Source of the DNA: Siphonodentalium dalli | Lineage: Eukaryota; Mollusca; Scaphopoda; Gadilida; Siphonodentaliidae | Direction: 5' to 3' | Assembly (NCBI GenBank): GCA_032622095.1 | Contig: CP136069.1 | Coordinates: 184,377,122 to 184,441,121 of the forward strand | DNA length: 64,000 bases | In this document: positions 13,818 to 24,298 of the stretch, one piece after another | How the letters are laid out: every line of letters begins with the position of its first letter | Numbering within the stretch: the first letter of the stretch is position 1 | Notes under the pieces: generated by a model | The model's database searches: none | Seen by the model: the letters and a program-made list of their open reading frames with translations, nothing else | What the model was told of the DNA's origin: nothing | Program-made: the position numbers and the translations under genes

Positions 13818-14463
13818 TTAAATATAGTCGACATATTTCGGATTCTTCATGTGTTGTCTTTCCTTTTTTTTGTTATTCTCCCACCTAGAGGTCTCAATTG
13901 GGAGTTTATGGTTAGCTGTTCTTAGCCTTATAATAGAAAATGCCACGTCTTGGGGAATAATCATGAGGTATCTTTCCAAATTTAAATCATTTTTAAAACT
14001 ACCGTAAAATGTCCCTCGCAAAGAGCTTTTGATATCGTTGCGCCATTGAGTCTCAGATAATTTATTGCGTATTTTGCGATAGATTCCGATTTCCAAATGA
14101 CTCAGTTGTTTTTGTGACTTCCAAATTTGCTCCCAACCAACATATGATAAGGTATATTGTATTCAGCTTTTCCAACGTATCGAATTTCCCCGGAGATATA
14201 CACTGCCATAAATATATTTTATAAGAATATAAAGTACATGCGCTAATGTTGAACAACTAATGTTGACCAGAACGTGAGCATTCTTGCCTTTATATTTATT
14301 GAGATTGGGTATCTTCCCGTTTCGCCGTAGACCATGAAATTTGGTGTAGATGTTTTCATTCGTAATAAATACTAGATACATTTTCAATGGACTATTTCAA
14401 ATCTGTCGGTATTTTCGAACCCCCAGACTTCACTGCCGTACATCAAGATTGGTCCAACCATTG
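13818..14463 (-). pseudogene. LINE reverse transcriptase fragment, C-terminal part
   Basis: On the minus strand the reading frames, with shifts, give PILMYGSEVWGFENTD next to 14,463 and RLRTANHKLPIETSRWEN near 13,900. These are typical of the region after the reverse transcriptase domain in CR1/RTE/Jockey-like LINEs, just before a C-terminal zinc knuckle. Frameshifts and stops break the frame. At 14,463 the fragment is cut by the CACTG-ended element; its upstream part resumes at 20,738 (GKLNMPCDLALGLFDT). With one TA of the target duplication removed, the two halves are in frame across the junction. Confidence 0.75.
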
Positions 14464-14465
14464 TA
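14464..14465. other. TA target-site duplication, left
   Basis: TA directly outside the CACTG terminus. It pairs with TA at 20,736-20,737. The duplication is supported because the interrupted LINE frame is continuous when one TA is counted. Confidence 0.75.
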
Positions 14466-15762
14466 CACTGTTAGAAATTACTGTCGGTTCGACGGTTTCG
14501 GGCCGTCATAATCGACGGTCCCATACCGTTTCATCAGTTTGACGGTCCCATACCGTTATTTTATGTGCCCATGAAAATTGTCTAATTTAAATATTTTCGT
14601 GATTCAAAGTCATGCCGTCAAAATTCAGTAGTATATTTATCGGCGACCATATTATATACGGCAATGACTCCATACAGTATGACTGAATCTTACTCTGCTG
14701 ATATTTAATATGTATTATTAATGCGGCATTCATTCTGTGTTATGCGGGCCGTACGAATTATCATGCGTACGGCACGTAATTCTCATTCCGTGGTTAAGTT
14801 TCCGCTTTAGCAATCAGCTCATTTCTTCGCCATTTTATGATTTATCGTTGATAGCAAACTGTTGTTGTTTGAGAAACTGTTACCTTTTCGGTTGTGGACA
14901 GTAAAGTTGTTAAGACGGTCGGATTTCGGTTCCTTTGATAACCGGACAAGTTGCAATTCAGCGAATAGCGGCTTAATCATTGACAATTTCCACTAAATTC
15001 GAGAGTAGAGATTCATGTCAATCATGGCATGATCCGCCGCCCGGGGTCTGACTTCATTCGACGCATTGCTGATGTTGAAATTGCAGTGTTGTGATTTAGT
15101 ATCAAAACACTGGCACATTTACTGACACAAGAGGATACAGGTACAATTAACACAAGCTTCGATGTCAACCAATAGTGACAATAATAACAACAACGACTCA
15201 GCGAGCACCTATTACTATTAGAATGTTGACAATCCAGTTGACAGTTTTCTGAATCTGATTATTTCAAAGCACATGCATGTACATTTACAAGAGAGGATAT
15301 ACATGTACTGTATGCACCAGTGTAATTCACAAGAGCTTCAGTGTTAACAACAACACCGTAAACAATGAACTGACGTCGCGCAGTGACGGGTGATCACATA
15401 TATACAATTCCAACTTTACAATTACACGGACAAATTCATCCCGCTGTTCATCAATTTTCAATGAAACGTGTGGATATGAGACATTGTCATCATTCGCCAT
15501 GTTATCGTCAAGTTATTACGACAATTTACCGGGAGTACACTATTGGTTGGATGTTCTTATCAAACTATCTTTGGCTGACTCACTGATATTGATACCAAGT
15601 CAGTGTCGTGATACCAGGATACAGTTTGATGCATCATGCTTTAAAATTTCATGGAAAATGTGCGACTACAGGAGAACATTGTCACCAAGTCATCGCGCAC
15701 AGTTATTATGGGATCTGCTGTTGTCTTGAAGGTTCCAATCCCAACTAGCTGTTATTGATATA

Positions 15763-17006
15763 CAGTACCTGTCAAAAGAAGTGGTATATTAAGCGCGGTA
15801 TTTTCGCGCCCAACATCGCAATAATATTGCAAGTGGAAACGCTTATAAGCATGTCTCTTGTGATATTATTGCAATATTTTGCGCTTAATATCTCAATATT
15901 TTGCGCTTAATATTGCGACATCTTGCGCTCAAAATTGTGACATTTATATCAAATTATTGCTTCTTCTATATTGTTTATTGTATAAATAGAGACAATGTTT
16001 TAGATATGTATATAATTATAGTTGTAAATGCTATATGTACACTATATGTACACTATATGCACATTATTTATCTAATAATATGATAATATGCAAGGCATAT
16101 AGAACGATCCCGTCATAATAGTAAGAATTATATTTTTATTGAATACGGGTGCTTTACATAATCATTATGATATAGTTAAACCTTTATAAATGAACACCAT
16201 TGATATGAAGTGGGAAGTAGTAAACATAAACATCGTATTGGCTGCTGACTTCAGAAAAAATCAACACTTCGCTGCATTTACATGTAAAACTTGATGTGAT
16301 ATTATAATTAACTCAGATTACGTGTGTATGAGCACGAATTAAACGCTCAATCAATACATCAATCAATATATGGCTAATCTATAGTGAGGTGACATCAGTG
16401 TCCGCGAAGACGACATGACACGTTCAGCCATGTCTGGATTCTGGCCCTCAGAGACAAATGACGCGTTGACGTCATTACGCCGTAACTGCCTTCATTTTGT
16501 TAACAAATGAAACTGATCTAATATGAACCTATGTAGGACATATTCATAACAACTTACTGTTTATAACTAAATAAATACATCAGTTGTACATTGCCACATA
16601 TCAGAAGTTGCGAAGTAAAAAATTCGTTTCATATCTGATTCCGCGATTTTGTGAAACCACTGCCGGAAGTTACGTGATTTTTCACGAAAATGTTGTGTGA
16701 ATAAAAATTTATCCTTCACGGTATACCTTATGTGTGACGTTACAAGTACGCACGCCCGCCTGTTACCTATACACGACCGAGCTCGGGCGCGCAAGCGCGC
16801 TGAGCGGAGTCGTTATAAATATAACACTATCGGGTCTGTATGAAATTTAGCGCGCTTAGTATCGCAATATTTTGCGTTCAATATTGAAATAATAAGCGCG
16901 ACAGATTTTTGTTAGTGTGCTATAATCACGCCTTTTTCTACATTAAACACGCTCAATATCGCAATAAAGTTGCGGCTAAAAATACCACTTCCTCTGACTG
17001 GCACTG
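15763..17006. mobile_element. hAT-like non-autonomous element, nested
   Basis: Imperfect inverted termini: CAGTACCTGTCAAAAGAAGT at the left, and at the right the complement of CAGTGCCAGTCAGAGGAAGT; both continue with GGTAT. Just inside both ends are AT-rich repeats with GCGCTTAATAT and CGCAATATT motifs (15,785-15,930 and 16,845-16,975). Candidate 8-bp flanks ATTGATAT and ATTGTCAT differ at two positions, so the duplication is unproven. CAGTG-type ends suggest hAT. No transposase was seen. Confidence 0.55.
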
Positions 17007-17999
17007 AATTGTCATGATGTACGGATTCACCTTTTAAAACAAAAACTGTGTTCACATTAGTGACTGGACAATTTCACGACTTACATGTTACCAAAAAGTA
17101 TGCCATTAAGATATTTAACTTTTACATGTACATAAATTTTAGTTTTAACTGTGAAACATGTAGCTTTGTTCTTTTTATGGCTTAAAAGGGCATGCCGATT
17201 CATGTTTTAGAATGGTCGAAATTAGTATTACTCATAACTGAATAGTGATGGGTTGGATTATCAGCTATTAATAGTATCGTTTTTTACTTACAGCCATATT
17301 TATACAGTAGTTTGTGAAAGGCGAACACATTACGCGTGTGCAGCCTTTTCCGGATTAAATTCTAAGAGGCAGATAACAAGCTTGATCCTCTGCAAACTGC
17401 AAAGTTTCATAAGTATTGTCTATCACTTTATGCATTAAGGATTTACATTTCATCAAAACTATGATCGTAACATATTAGAATTAAGATGTATTTTTCAGTT
17501 ACGAATAATACTAGTTTCGACCATTCAAAAACATATGAATCGTAATGCCTACTGGAAAATCATATTGACACCATGGGAACCTGGCTAATTCCATGGTAAA
17601 TTAGCAAATTAAGATAAAAAAATTGGTGTTGACCCATGAAAAATACCATTGGTCTGACCTTTATTAGATACGGTCTTGATATTAATTAAACGGTGCTGAA
17701 CAGTTATTGGTTACGGTCTGCCCGTTACTTAAACGGTTTTATACCGTGGAACATGCTACGGTCTGGGGTCAATACTATGACACTTTATCTTTGTAAGAAT
17801 CTACAATTGTTTGTAAGAAATAACAATTTATCATTCCGCCAATACTATGAACCTACGATTACAAACATAAATCACAAATAGTACGTGTTCTTTGTATTTA
17901 CAAATATCTCCAATCACAAAGAATGTTCTAGTACTATGAAACATAATTTTTCAGTTTTCGCACCTTAACCCGGATAATATATCCATCTATGATACGCAG

Positions 18000-18300
18000 G
18001 GACGTGGCGACAAGGGGTCGATTCACCCCCTCGTGAAAATATTTTGTCAGCTGGAAATCTCAAGTACAACCCACATAACAAGGGGTTTGGGTTATGTTTC
18101 TCGCCCCAAACATTTTATCAACACGTTCAACAGCTGGAAATTTAATACCTGAAACAACATTAATTGGAAATTTTACAACAACAATAGGTTGAACTTGTTC
18201 TGTTATTATGTTTTTCCAACAATTTATTAGGGGGTATGTGTTTGTTTTAGACCAACATTTGCATATTTACCTCCTTTGGTCAAAAGTTGGGATTGAAATG
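18000..18300 (+). repeat. dispersed repeat beginning GACGTGGCGACA
   Basis: Starts with GGGACGTGGCGACA and contains ATTAATTGGAAATTTTAC, AACAATAGGTTGAA and TAGACCAACATTTGCATAT. The complement of 25,690-26,045 has the same succession of motifs, so these are two copies of one family in opposite orientation. An ACGTGGC-type end also occurs near 19,480 and 37,012. Confidence 0.6.
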
Positions 18301-19014
18301 GCCTATATTTAGAAATTGTCTAACCTTAGGGGGTCAGCTTGGATGTGAGGTAGCAGTATGTGTTCCTTGTAACTACTGAAATTACCCAATTTATTGAAAG
18401 TTACAACGCTAAGGAACTTGTCTAGAATGTCTATATAGGGTGTCAAATATAAATAGTCGATTTTCACATCCTTAAACCGGAGCATATAACCATCTGATTT
18501 GCAGGGATGTAGCCCCCTTATGAACAGGAACATGGCGATAATGGTCTTGGGAACACGATGCCTGGCACATTCTTCCAGAAATACTGCCTTTTGGTAATTG
18601 GTTAGAGACATTTCGTTGTTGTTGTCTTGATCAAGTATAGTTTATAAATGACAAATAAATAAAAATGACGCGTGTTCCCAATGTGAGTATGATTTTTCGC
18701 TCAAGAAAGCATTGCGAGGTAAATGATACTCATGGTCATGGGCGGATTATCATTTGAGTTTCAATCGTCGACGCGAATGCATTTGGTCACGGTGAAGGAC
18801 ACGAATATGAAGATGCAAGCACAGTTTTCACAAATGACTAGAGCATAAATGCAGTGACGTGGCAAGATGTTATCTTCGATGCGCCAACGTCGATATCCAA
18901 CTGTATCCCCATCCCTCAATTAGAAACTTCTGTTTCTGTGAAATGTAATTGTTTACCCCTTTTGGCTTATGATTTTCAAGCTGTAACAGTAAGTTGTCCA
19001 TGCACCCCCTTGGG

Positions 19015-19345
19015 TTGGACATATTGATTAAATATGACTAACTTAGTGTTAGTCACAAACATTTTGAGTAACTTTGGTCAAGTATTGGAATTATTTGCAC
19101 ATAATTCAGCAACTTTAGTTTTCGCCTTCCAATTGACTAAGAAAAGTTATGACTAAATCCTGGCAATTTTGACTAATTAGTCGTTTGGATCCCCATTTCT
19201 TAGTCGTTATGACTAACATCACCCTAGTTATTTTGATTAATGTTATGCCTCAGTCATGTTGTCTGAACTAAATCAGTCATCCTGGGGGAAAACGTTTGAC
19301 TAACATATGTTAGTCATATTGACTAACTTTTGTTATCAGCGTAGA
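19015..19345. repeat. cluster of TGACTAA/TTAGTCA motifs
   Basis: About nine GACTAA or TTAGTC motifs in both orientations within 330 bp (for example 19,037, 19,136, 19,170, 19,200, 19,295 and 19,317). The spacing is irregular, so it is not a simple tandem repeat. It may be a transposon subterminal array or a bZIP-type binding cluster. Confidence 0.5.
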
Positions 19346-19546
19346 CAAATTTAAATACTTTCCTCTTGATATACGATTCCATCGCTATGTGGAATTTATA
19401 GGCATTTTGTTTATTCAAAGGGTGCATATGGAAATTATAGGATGGACACCCCATCGCCAAACTGAGCCCATATAGCCACGTCCCTATCTAGATATATTAT
19501 AAGATATCGGAGCAGTTTGAAATTATAAAATGACCACCACTCCTAT

Positions 19547-19780
19547 TGGTTTGGTTTGGTTTATTAGGGTTTATCGTCGTTCTAGCCGCTAGACCACACA
19601 CGACGTTGTAAATTTTACGGGTGGAGCAAAAACCACACAGAGGCTTGATTTCACCGAGAAATCGCCCCACTGCGTGTAGAAACCACCGACCCCCCGGAAA
19701 GCAACTGACAAACTTGCCGAGATACACGATTCGGTCACCCTCCGTATGACGGGGTACCGACTGAACCACCGGGGGCCCCC
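19547..19780 (-). mobile_element. tRNA-derived SINE with 11-bp target duplication
   Basis: Read on the minus strand, the 5' head contains GTGGTTCAGTCGGTA, a tRNA-like pol III A box. A weak B-box-like GTGACCGAATCG follows about 35 bp on. The 3' end is GCTAGAACGACGATAAACCC followed by an AAACCAAACC tail. It is flanked on both sides by the perfect direct repeat ACCACTCCTAT (19,536-19,546 and 19,781-19,791), which fixes the insertion as 234 bp. Conceptual proteins across it are not genes. The tail resembles SINEs I remember from molluscs, but the exact family was not checked. Confidence 0.8.
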
Positions 19781-20737
19781 ACCACTCCTATAACCGATAC
19801 CATTAGCACGTTCCTGCTTCGATACACCCCCCGATAAAATGAAGCCACGTTACTGCCTCGATGTGTTATAATAAGAGTAGCGGATCAGTTTGAAAGCATA
19901 GGATGGTCACAATATATATAATGCTATACCATCAAAATAATATTTTATTTTCACAAACTGAATGGTTGTAAATTTGTAATTTGTAAAAACAATGATACCA
20001 AATTGGTTGTAGTACTCGTTATTACACTGACTTGTACTTACATACACACACTACAAACGAGCAGTTTATTTGTTAACTTTGCGCAGACAAGTGGTCATCA
20101 ACTTAGCAATCCGTGAACCGATTGGATAGCTCTGATAAGTGATCACCTCTCAACTTATGATTGGTTATTTCTTTGGTAACTTTGGCTTGGCGTGATTCAA
20201 TATATTGTGAATCACTCACAGGCAAAGGTTTATCCGTAAGCAATCTACAATAATCAACAGTAGATCTTTGTGAAATATGCGAGATTTTGTTAGCTCATCG
20301 TTTCATAGTACCGGCGTTATCACTATTCACAATATGATAGCACGCATTGTAACTTCCCCATATAAATCGTCAGTTATTTTAGCTCTATATACATGTCCGT
20401 CTAATTTGAACTGGTATTCAGATAACATTGATAACGGGTGCATGGGAGCAGAGTGGTGAGTTAGTTTTTTCTAAGTTTTACAGCTGCCTTTTAGGGGTTA
20501 CACCTCTCGCCCAGTTTGAGGTATTACAATAATACGGCTAAATTTTCCCTGTACTATGAAACCACTGTGATAGTTAACACAAATTTGTAATTACAAATTA
20601 ATAAATACAATTTGTATTTACAGGTATAAAATTGTTCATAGTATTGACCCCTGACCGTATGTTTAACGGTCAAATGTTGGCAGCGATGTTGCGCGGTCTC
20701 AGACCGTTGAAACGACGGTATTTGTTCTAACAGTGTA

Positions 20738-20890
20738 TCAAACAGTCCAAGCGCCAGATCACACGGCATGTTGAGCTTCCCGGTTCTATGGATGAATGCG
20801 TACATAACTGATTCTTTGCACCGCCTTACAGAATCGACCATTTCGGAAAAATTGTACTCCCAGGTAACATAACATATCAACTGTTTCAAT
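20738..20890 (-). pseudogene. LINE fragment, upstream half of the interrupted copy
   Basis: The minus strand encodes VTWEYNFSEMVDSVRRCK, MYAFIHRTGKLNM and PCDLALGLFDT, the region just before the PILMYGSEVWG motif that continues at 14,463. The similarity fades near 20,890. Together with 13,818-14,463 it is one LINE remnant split by the CACTG-ended element. Confidence 0.7.
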
Positions 20891-20973
20891 ACTGGTCCCA
20901 ATCATCGTGAATTTGTACTCTGTTTTTTACTTTTTGTTATCATTATTTGTGTTGTCTGTACATTAAATGTTAA

Positions 20974-21468
20974 AGGCACGTGAGGCCTTAGTTGTCGAAA
21001 ATATTCATATTTGTTCTGATCACCGTAAACAGAAAAACATTAAAACGCATACAGTGTCGTTCATATATACCATGACCATCACGTAAACAGCATGTTATCA
21101 TAAAGACCTACTATATTTTACCTAAGCAAGAGCCTGATTGTGTTACAGAAGACATCACAATGCTACTGGCTAATCACACACAAATGGCATAAACGCTCTT
21201 TATTAGTTCCATATCAGGAATTCACTAACAAAGAACGCTCTTTATGTTTACCATCATAATATAAACAAACATCAGAAAAGTAACATTTTTTTGCTTTTGT
21301 TTACATAATAATGGTCAAACATTTGACAATAACATACTGTTTATGCGATATTTCTTATTTGTATACGGACAAAGTCTGTCTACATTTTGATGTTCTTTCT
21401 GTTTGTGGCGGTTTTTGACGGGTGGAAATATTTTCACAGGATACCCACCGCCAAGGCCCACCGTACCT
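20974..21468. mobile_element. TTAA-flanked non-autonomous element
   Basis: TTAA at 20,970-20,973 and 21,469-21,472 surround imperfect inverted termini, AGGCACGTGAGGCCTT at the left and the complement of AGGTACGGTGGGCCTT at the right. TTAA duplications are typical of piggyBac and Kolobok. Inside are two AACGCTCTTTAT motifs. No coding sequence was seen. Confidence 0.6.
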
Positions 21469-21560
21469 TTAATATCCATGATTCGGTGTAATCCGCGAAT
21501 GAATTTAATGCCCTTCGTGTTTCAATAATACGACAAATACAATACGCGCTCCCACAAACA

Positions 21561-21953
21561 GGATTTTTTTACCCTGTGCCAATGCATTCTCTTATATATG
21601 CGAGTCGACCATAGGTCGCCTTGCATATATAAGAGAATGCATTGGCCTAACAATGTTTTATAATTTTTTTAAAATAAATGTTTCTGACAATTTTTAGGAC
21701 ATAAAATAAAAAAAACATCCATTACCCTGCAGGGAGCCCCACACATATATAGAAGTATATAGAAGAGTGTCGTCTGCTCATGTTTGTCTGGGGCTCTGTA
21801 TGGGTGAAATTATCAAATTGTTAAAGAATACAAGAAAAAATTATTAAAATTGTAACAAATTGTTAGGCCAATGCATTCTCTTATATATGCGAGGCGACCT
21901 ATGGTCGACTCGCATATATAAGAGAATGCATTGGCACGGGGTAAAAAAAATCC
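21561..21953. mobile_element. twin-hairpin element, copy 1
   Basis: Two 67-nt palindromes, 21,579-21,645 and 21,868-21,934, are separated by a 222-nt AT-rich spacer. Each has 26-bp arms, CCAATGCATTCTCTTATATA and TGCGAG against the complement, around a loop TCGACCATAGGTCGC that is itself partly self-complementary. The two hairpins are inverted relative to each other, so the whole unit is also an inverted repeat bounded by ACCCTGTGCC and GGCAC(A/G)GGGT with T or A runs outside. The left hairpin has one mismatch (CCTTGCAT). Copy 2 has the same spacer in opposite orientation. Confidence 0.85.
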
Positions 21954-22315
21954 CGACTTACATATTACATATATTGTGCTATGATTAATTAACGTCACTG
22001 AACTGATACTGAAATTTAGTAATACGTCCAAGGCTTGCACCACTAAACATGAATAGCTTCATTGATAGAGATTGTGCTAAGAGTTTGTCACGAAAAGAGT
22101 AACATGAATGCAATCAAACGTCAAATAGAAGTTAGACACAAAGCGAAACTCCGCGTCTTTGTAAACTCTATAGATTTGTACCTTTAATTGTAGGCATGTT
22201 AGACCCCACGAATTGATTCGCACCAATATTTATGATTCATTTAGTGTCGCAGGCATGATGCATGAGGATATATCGCACGATTTCCTTTAGGCTGACAGCG
22301 TCTGTTTGACTAAAT

Positions 22316-22465
22316 ATGTCAGAAAAGTGTGGCAAACCTCCGTCGTTTTGCTCGGATGATACTGTGATTCCAGAATGGGTGAATCGGCTGGATGAAAAGC
22401 GGTTCGTGTACCCGATTAAACCTCGGTTCGATGGCAGTCCGGGGTCAAGTTACGGGAGCAGATCG
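22316..22465 (+). CDS. candidate first coding exon of the DEG/ENaC gene
   Basis: An ATG with A at -3 and an in-frame TGA three codons upstream opens a 50-codon frame without stops. It ends exactly at a consensus donor, TCG followed by GTAAGT at 22,466. The peptide is polar, starting MSEKCGKPPSFCSDDTVIPE and ending GSPGSSYGSRS, as expected for a cytoplasmic N-terminus. The exon ends in phase 0, and the exon at 59,967 starts in phase 0 with the rest of a DEG/ENaC cytoplasmic segment, so the two could be joined. The link is inference: the intron would be 37.5 kb, and the exon could belong to another transcript. Its codons are richer in G and C than the flanking AT-rich DNA. Confidence 0.55.
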
Positions 22466-22515
22466 GTAAGTTATTGACAATATGTGACCAGCCATATCAA
22501 ATCCAGTCGTAAGTC

Positions 22516-22909
22516 GGGATTTTTTTTACCCTGTGCCAATGCATTCTCTTATATATGCGAGTCGACCATAGGTCGCCTCGCATATATAAGAGAATGCATT
22601 GGCCTAACAATTTGTTACAATTTTAATAATTTTTTCTTGTATTCTTTAATAATTTGATAATTTCACCCATACAGAGCCCCAGACAAACATGAGCAGACGA
22701 CACTCTTCTATATGCTTCTATATATGTGTGGGGCTCCCTGCAGGGTAATGGATGTATTTTTATTTTATGTCCTAAAAATTGTCAGAAACATTTATTTAAA
22801 AAAAATGATAAAACATTGTTAGGCCAATGCATTATCTTATATATGCGAGGCGACCTATGGTCGACTCGCATATATAAGAGAATGCATTGGCACAGGGTAA
22901 AAAAATCCC
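22516..22909. mobile_element. twin-hairpin element, copy 2 (inverted relative to copy 1)
   Basis: Hairpins at 22,536-22,602 and 22,824-22,890, 67 nt each, with a 221-nt spacer that is the reverse complement of the copy 1 spacer. The inverted symmetry extends outward beyond the poly-T/poly-A boundary through CCATATCAAATCCAGTCGTA (from about 22,490) and its complement (to about 22,935), much further than in copy 1. It lies 50 bp after the candidate exon 1 donor. One mismatch is seen in the right hairpin (ATTATCTTA). Confidence 0.85.
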
Positions 22910-23014
22910 GACTTACGACTGGATTTGATATGGCGGTTCACATATGCGATTGCTGCGATCGCCCGTGCAATTTAATATTTCCATGACTGGAGCTTCCTGA
23001 AATTTGCGAAAAAC

Positions 23015-23190
23015 CTGTGCCAATGCATTCTCTTATATATGCGAGTTGCCCACATGGAGCCTCGCATATATAAGAGAATATTGGCCTAAAATATATTTAC
23101 CTTGGTCGTGTAAGCCAGGGCATTCTCTTATATAAGCGAGGCTCCCTAGCTGTGGGAGACTCGCATATAAAACATAATGCACTGGCACAT
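23015..23190. mobile_element. twin-hairpin element, copy 3 (short, diverged)
   Basis: Hairpins at 23,020-23,084 and 23,115-23,185 with only a 30-nt spacer. The outer arms (CCAATGCATTCTCTTATATA, GCGAG) are recognisable. The loop is different, TTGCCCACATGGAGC in one and GCTCCCTAGCTGTGGGAGA in the other, yet still partly self-complementary. The hinge residues GAGT and GCCTC are kept. Boundaries are CCTGTGCC and GGCACAT. Confidence 0.75.
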
Positions 23191-23552
23191 GATCTTTAAT
23201 GCTGCACCAGCGCAGCTCCCGTCATGAAACCCCATGAAAGAGTTAATACTTCGCACACTCGCAGCGGGTAAATATGCAAATATTATTCAAGTCCCTAAAA
23301 ACATCACCACCAAGAAGAACGTAGAGAAATGGATAATTGTTTTCTTATATTCATTATTGATATACATTGAAACCTGGACGAAAGGGACGAAAGGCAAATC
23401 AACCGTTTCATTTTCGACCTTAAAACTTGGGCTCAAACTCAAAATGACGAATCCAGGCTTAAAAAATCAAGCTATCCACATCGCTCTGGAATATAAAGTA
23501 TAATATGTGTACGCCGTCGAGTTTATTTCTTGGTCATATCGCTTCGTCAGAT

Positions 23553-24298
23553 ATATTTGTATGGCTTCGTCAGATGAGAAACCGTTCTGTTATATACAAA
23601 TATCTATATGGCTTCGTTAGATGGAGATACGGATCTGTTATACACATATATCTCTATGGCTGCGTCAGATGGAGAAACCATTTTGTTATAAACATATATT
23701 TAAAGGGCTTCGTCAGATGGAGAAACCGTTCTGTTATACACTGATATTTATATGGCTTCGACAGATCGAGAAACCGTTATGTTATACATGTACACATATA
23801 TTTATATGGCTTCGATAGATGGAGAAACCATTTTGTTATACACATATATTTAAAGGGCTTCGTCAGATGGAGAAACCGTTCTGTTATACACTGATATTTA
23901 TATGGCTTCGACAGATCGAGAAACCGTTATGTTATACATGTACACATATATTTATATGGCTTCGATAGATGGAGAAACCATTTTGTTATACACATATATT
24001 TAAAGGGCTTCGTCAGATGGAGAAACCGTTCTGTTATACACTGATATTTATATGGCTTCGACAGATCGAGAAACCGTTATGTTATACATGTACACATATA
24101 TTTATATGGCTTCGATAGATGGAGAAACCATTTTGTTATACACATATATTTAAAGGGCTTCGTCAGATGGAGAAACCGTTCTGTTATACACTGATATTTA
24201 TATGGCTTCGACAGATCGAGAAACCGTTATGTTATACATGTACACATATATTTATATGGCTTCGATAGATGGAGAAACCGTTCTGTTATACACATATA
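23553..24298 (+). repeat. tandem array of about 50-bp units with a 150-bp higher-order period
   Basis: The unit is TATGGCTTCGTCAGATGGAG, AAACCGTTCTGTTATACAC and a TATATTTA segment. From 23,701 a block of three different units recurs exactly every 150 bp (TAAAGGGCTT at 23,701, 23,851, 24,001 and 24,151). Open frames with YGFVRWRxxSVIH-like repeats come from the array and are not taken as genes. Confidence 0.9.

Larger units (their letters stand above)
14466..20735. mobile_element. 6.27-kb DNA transposon with CACTG termini (CACTA/CMC-like)
   Basis: The termini are the perfect 11-bp inverted repeat CACTGTTAGAA (14,466-14,476) and TTCTAACAGTG (20,725-20,735), flanked by TA. Clusters of ACGGT/ACCGT motifs lie just inside both ends (14,483-14,560 and 20,656-20,720), with another near 17,660-17,765. 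GGTCAATACTATGA-type motifs accompany the middle and right clusters in opposite orientation. CACT(A/G) ends, a short duplication and subterminal motif arrays are features of the CACTA/Mirage/Chapaev group, so that is my best assignment. No transposase frame is recognisable, so it is non-autonomous or a decayed host for nested insertions. It carries a hAT-like element and a SINE. Confidence 0.75.

Noticed and set aside
19497-19769. 90-codon frame on the minus strand
   Set aside because: Lies over the SINE; its tRNA-like head and tail explain the sequence.
21579-21645. Rho-independent-type terminator or bacterial regulatory palindrome
   Set aside because: Eukaryotic context, and the palindrome recurs in inverted pairs, so it is part of an element.
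23234-23503. 89-codon frame with a hydrophobic segment
   Set aside because: No known motif, no splice or promoter support, and it lies among repeats.
23505-23818. YGFVRWR-repeat proteins
   Set aside because: Come from the 50-bp tandem array, in overlapping frames with stops between.
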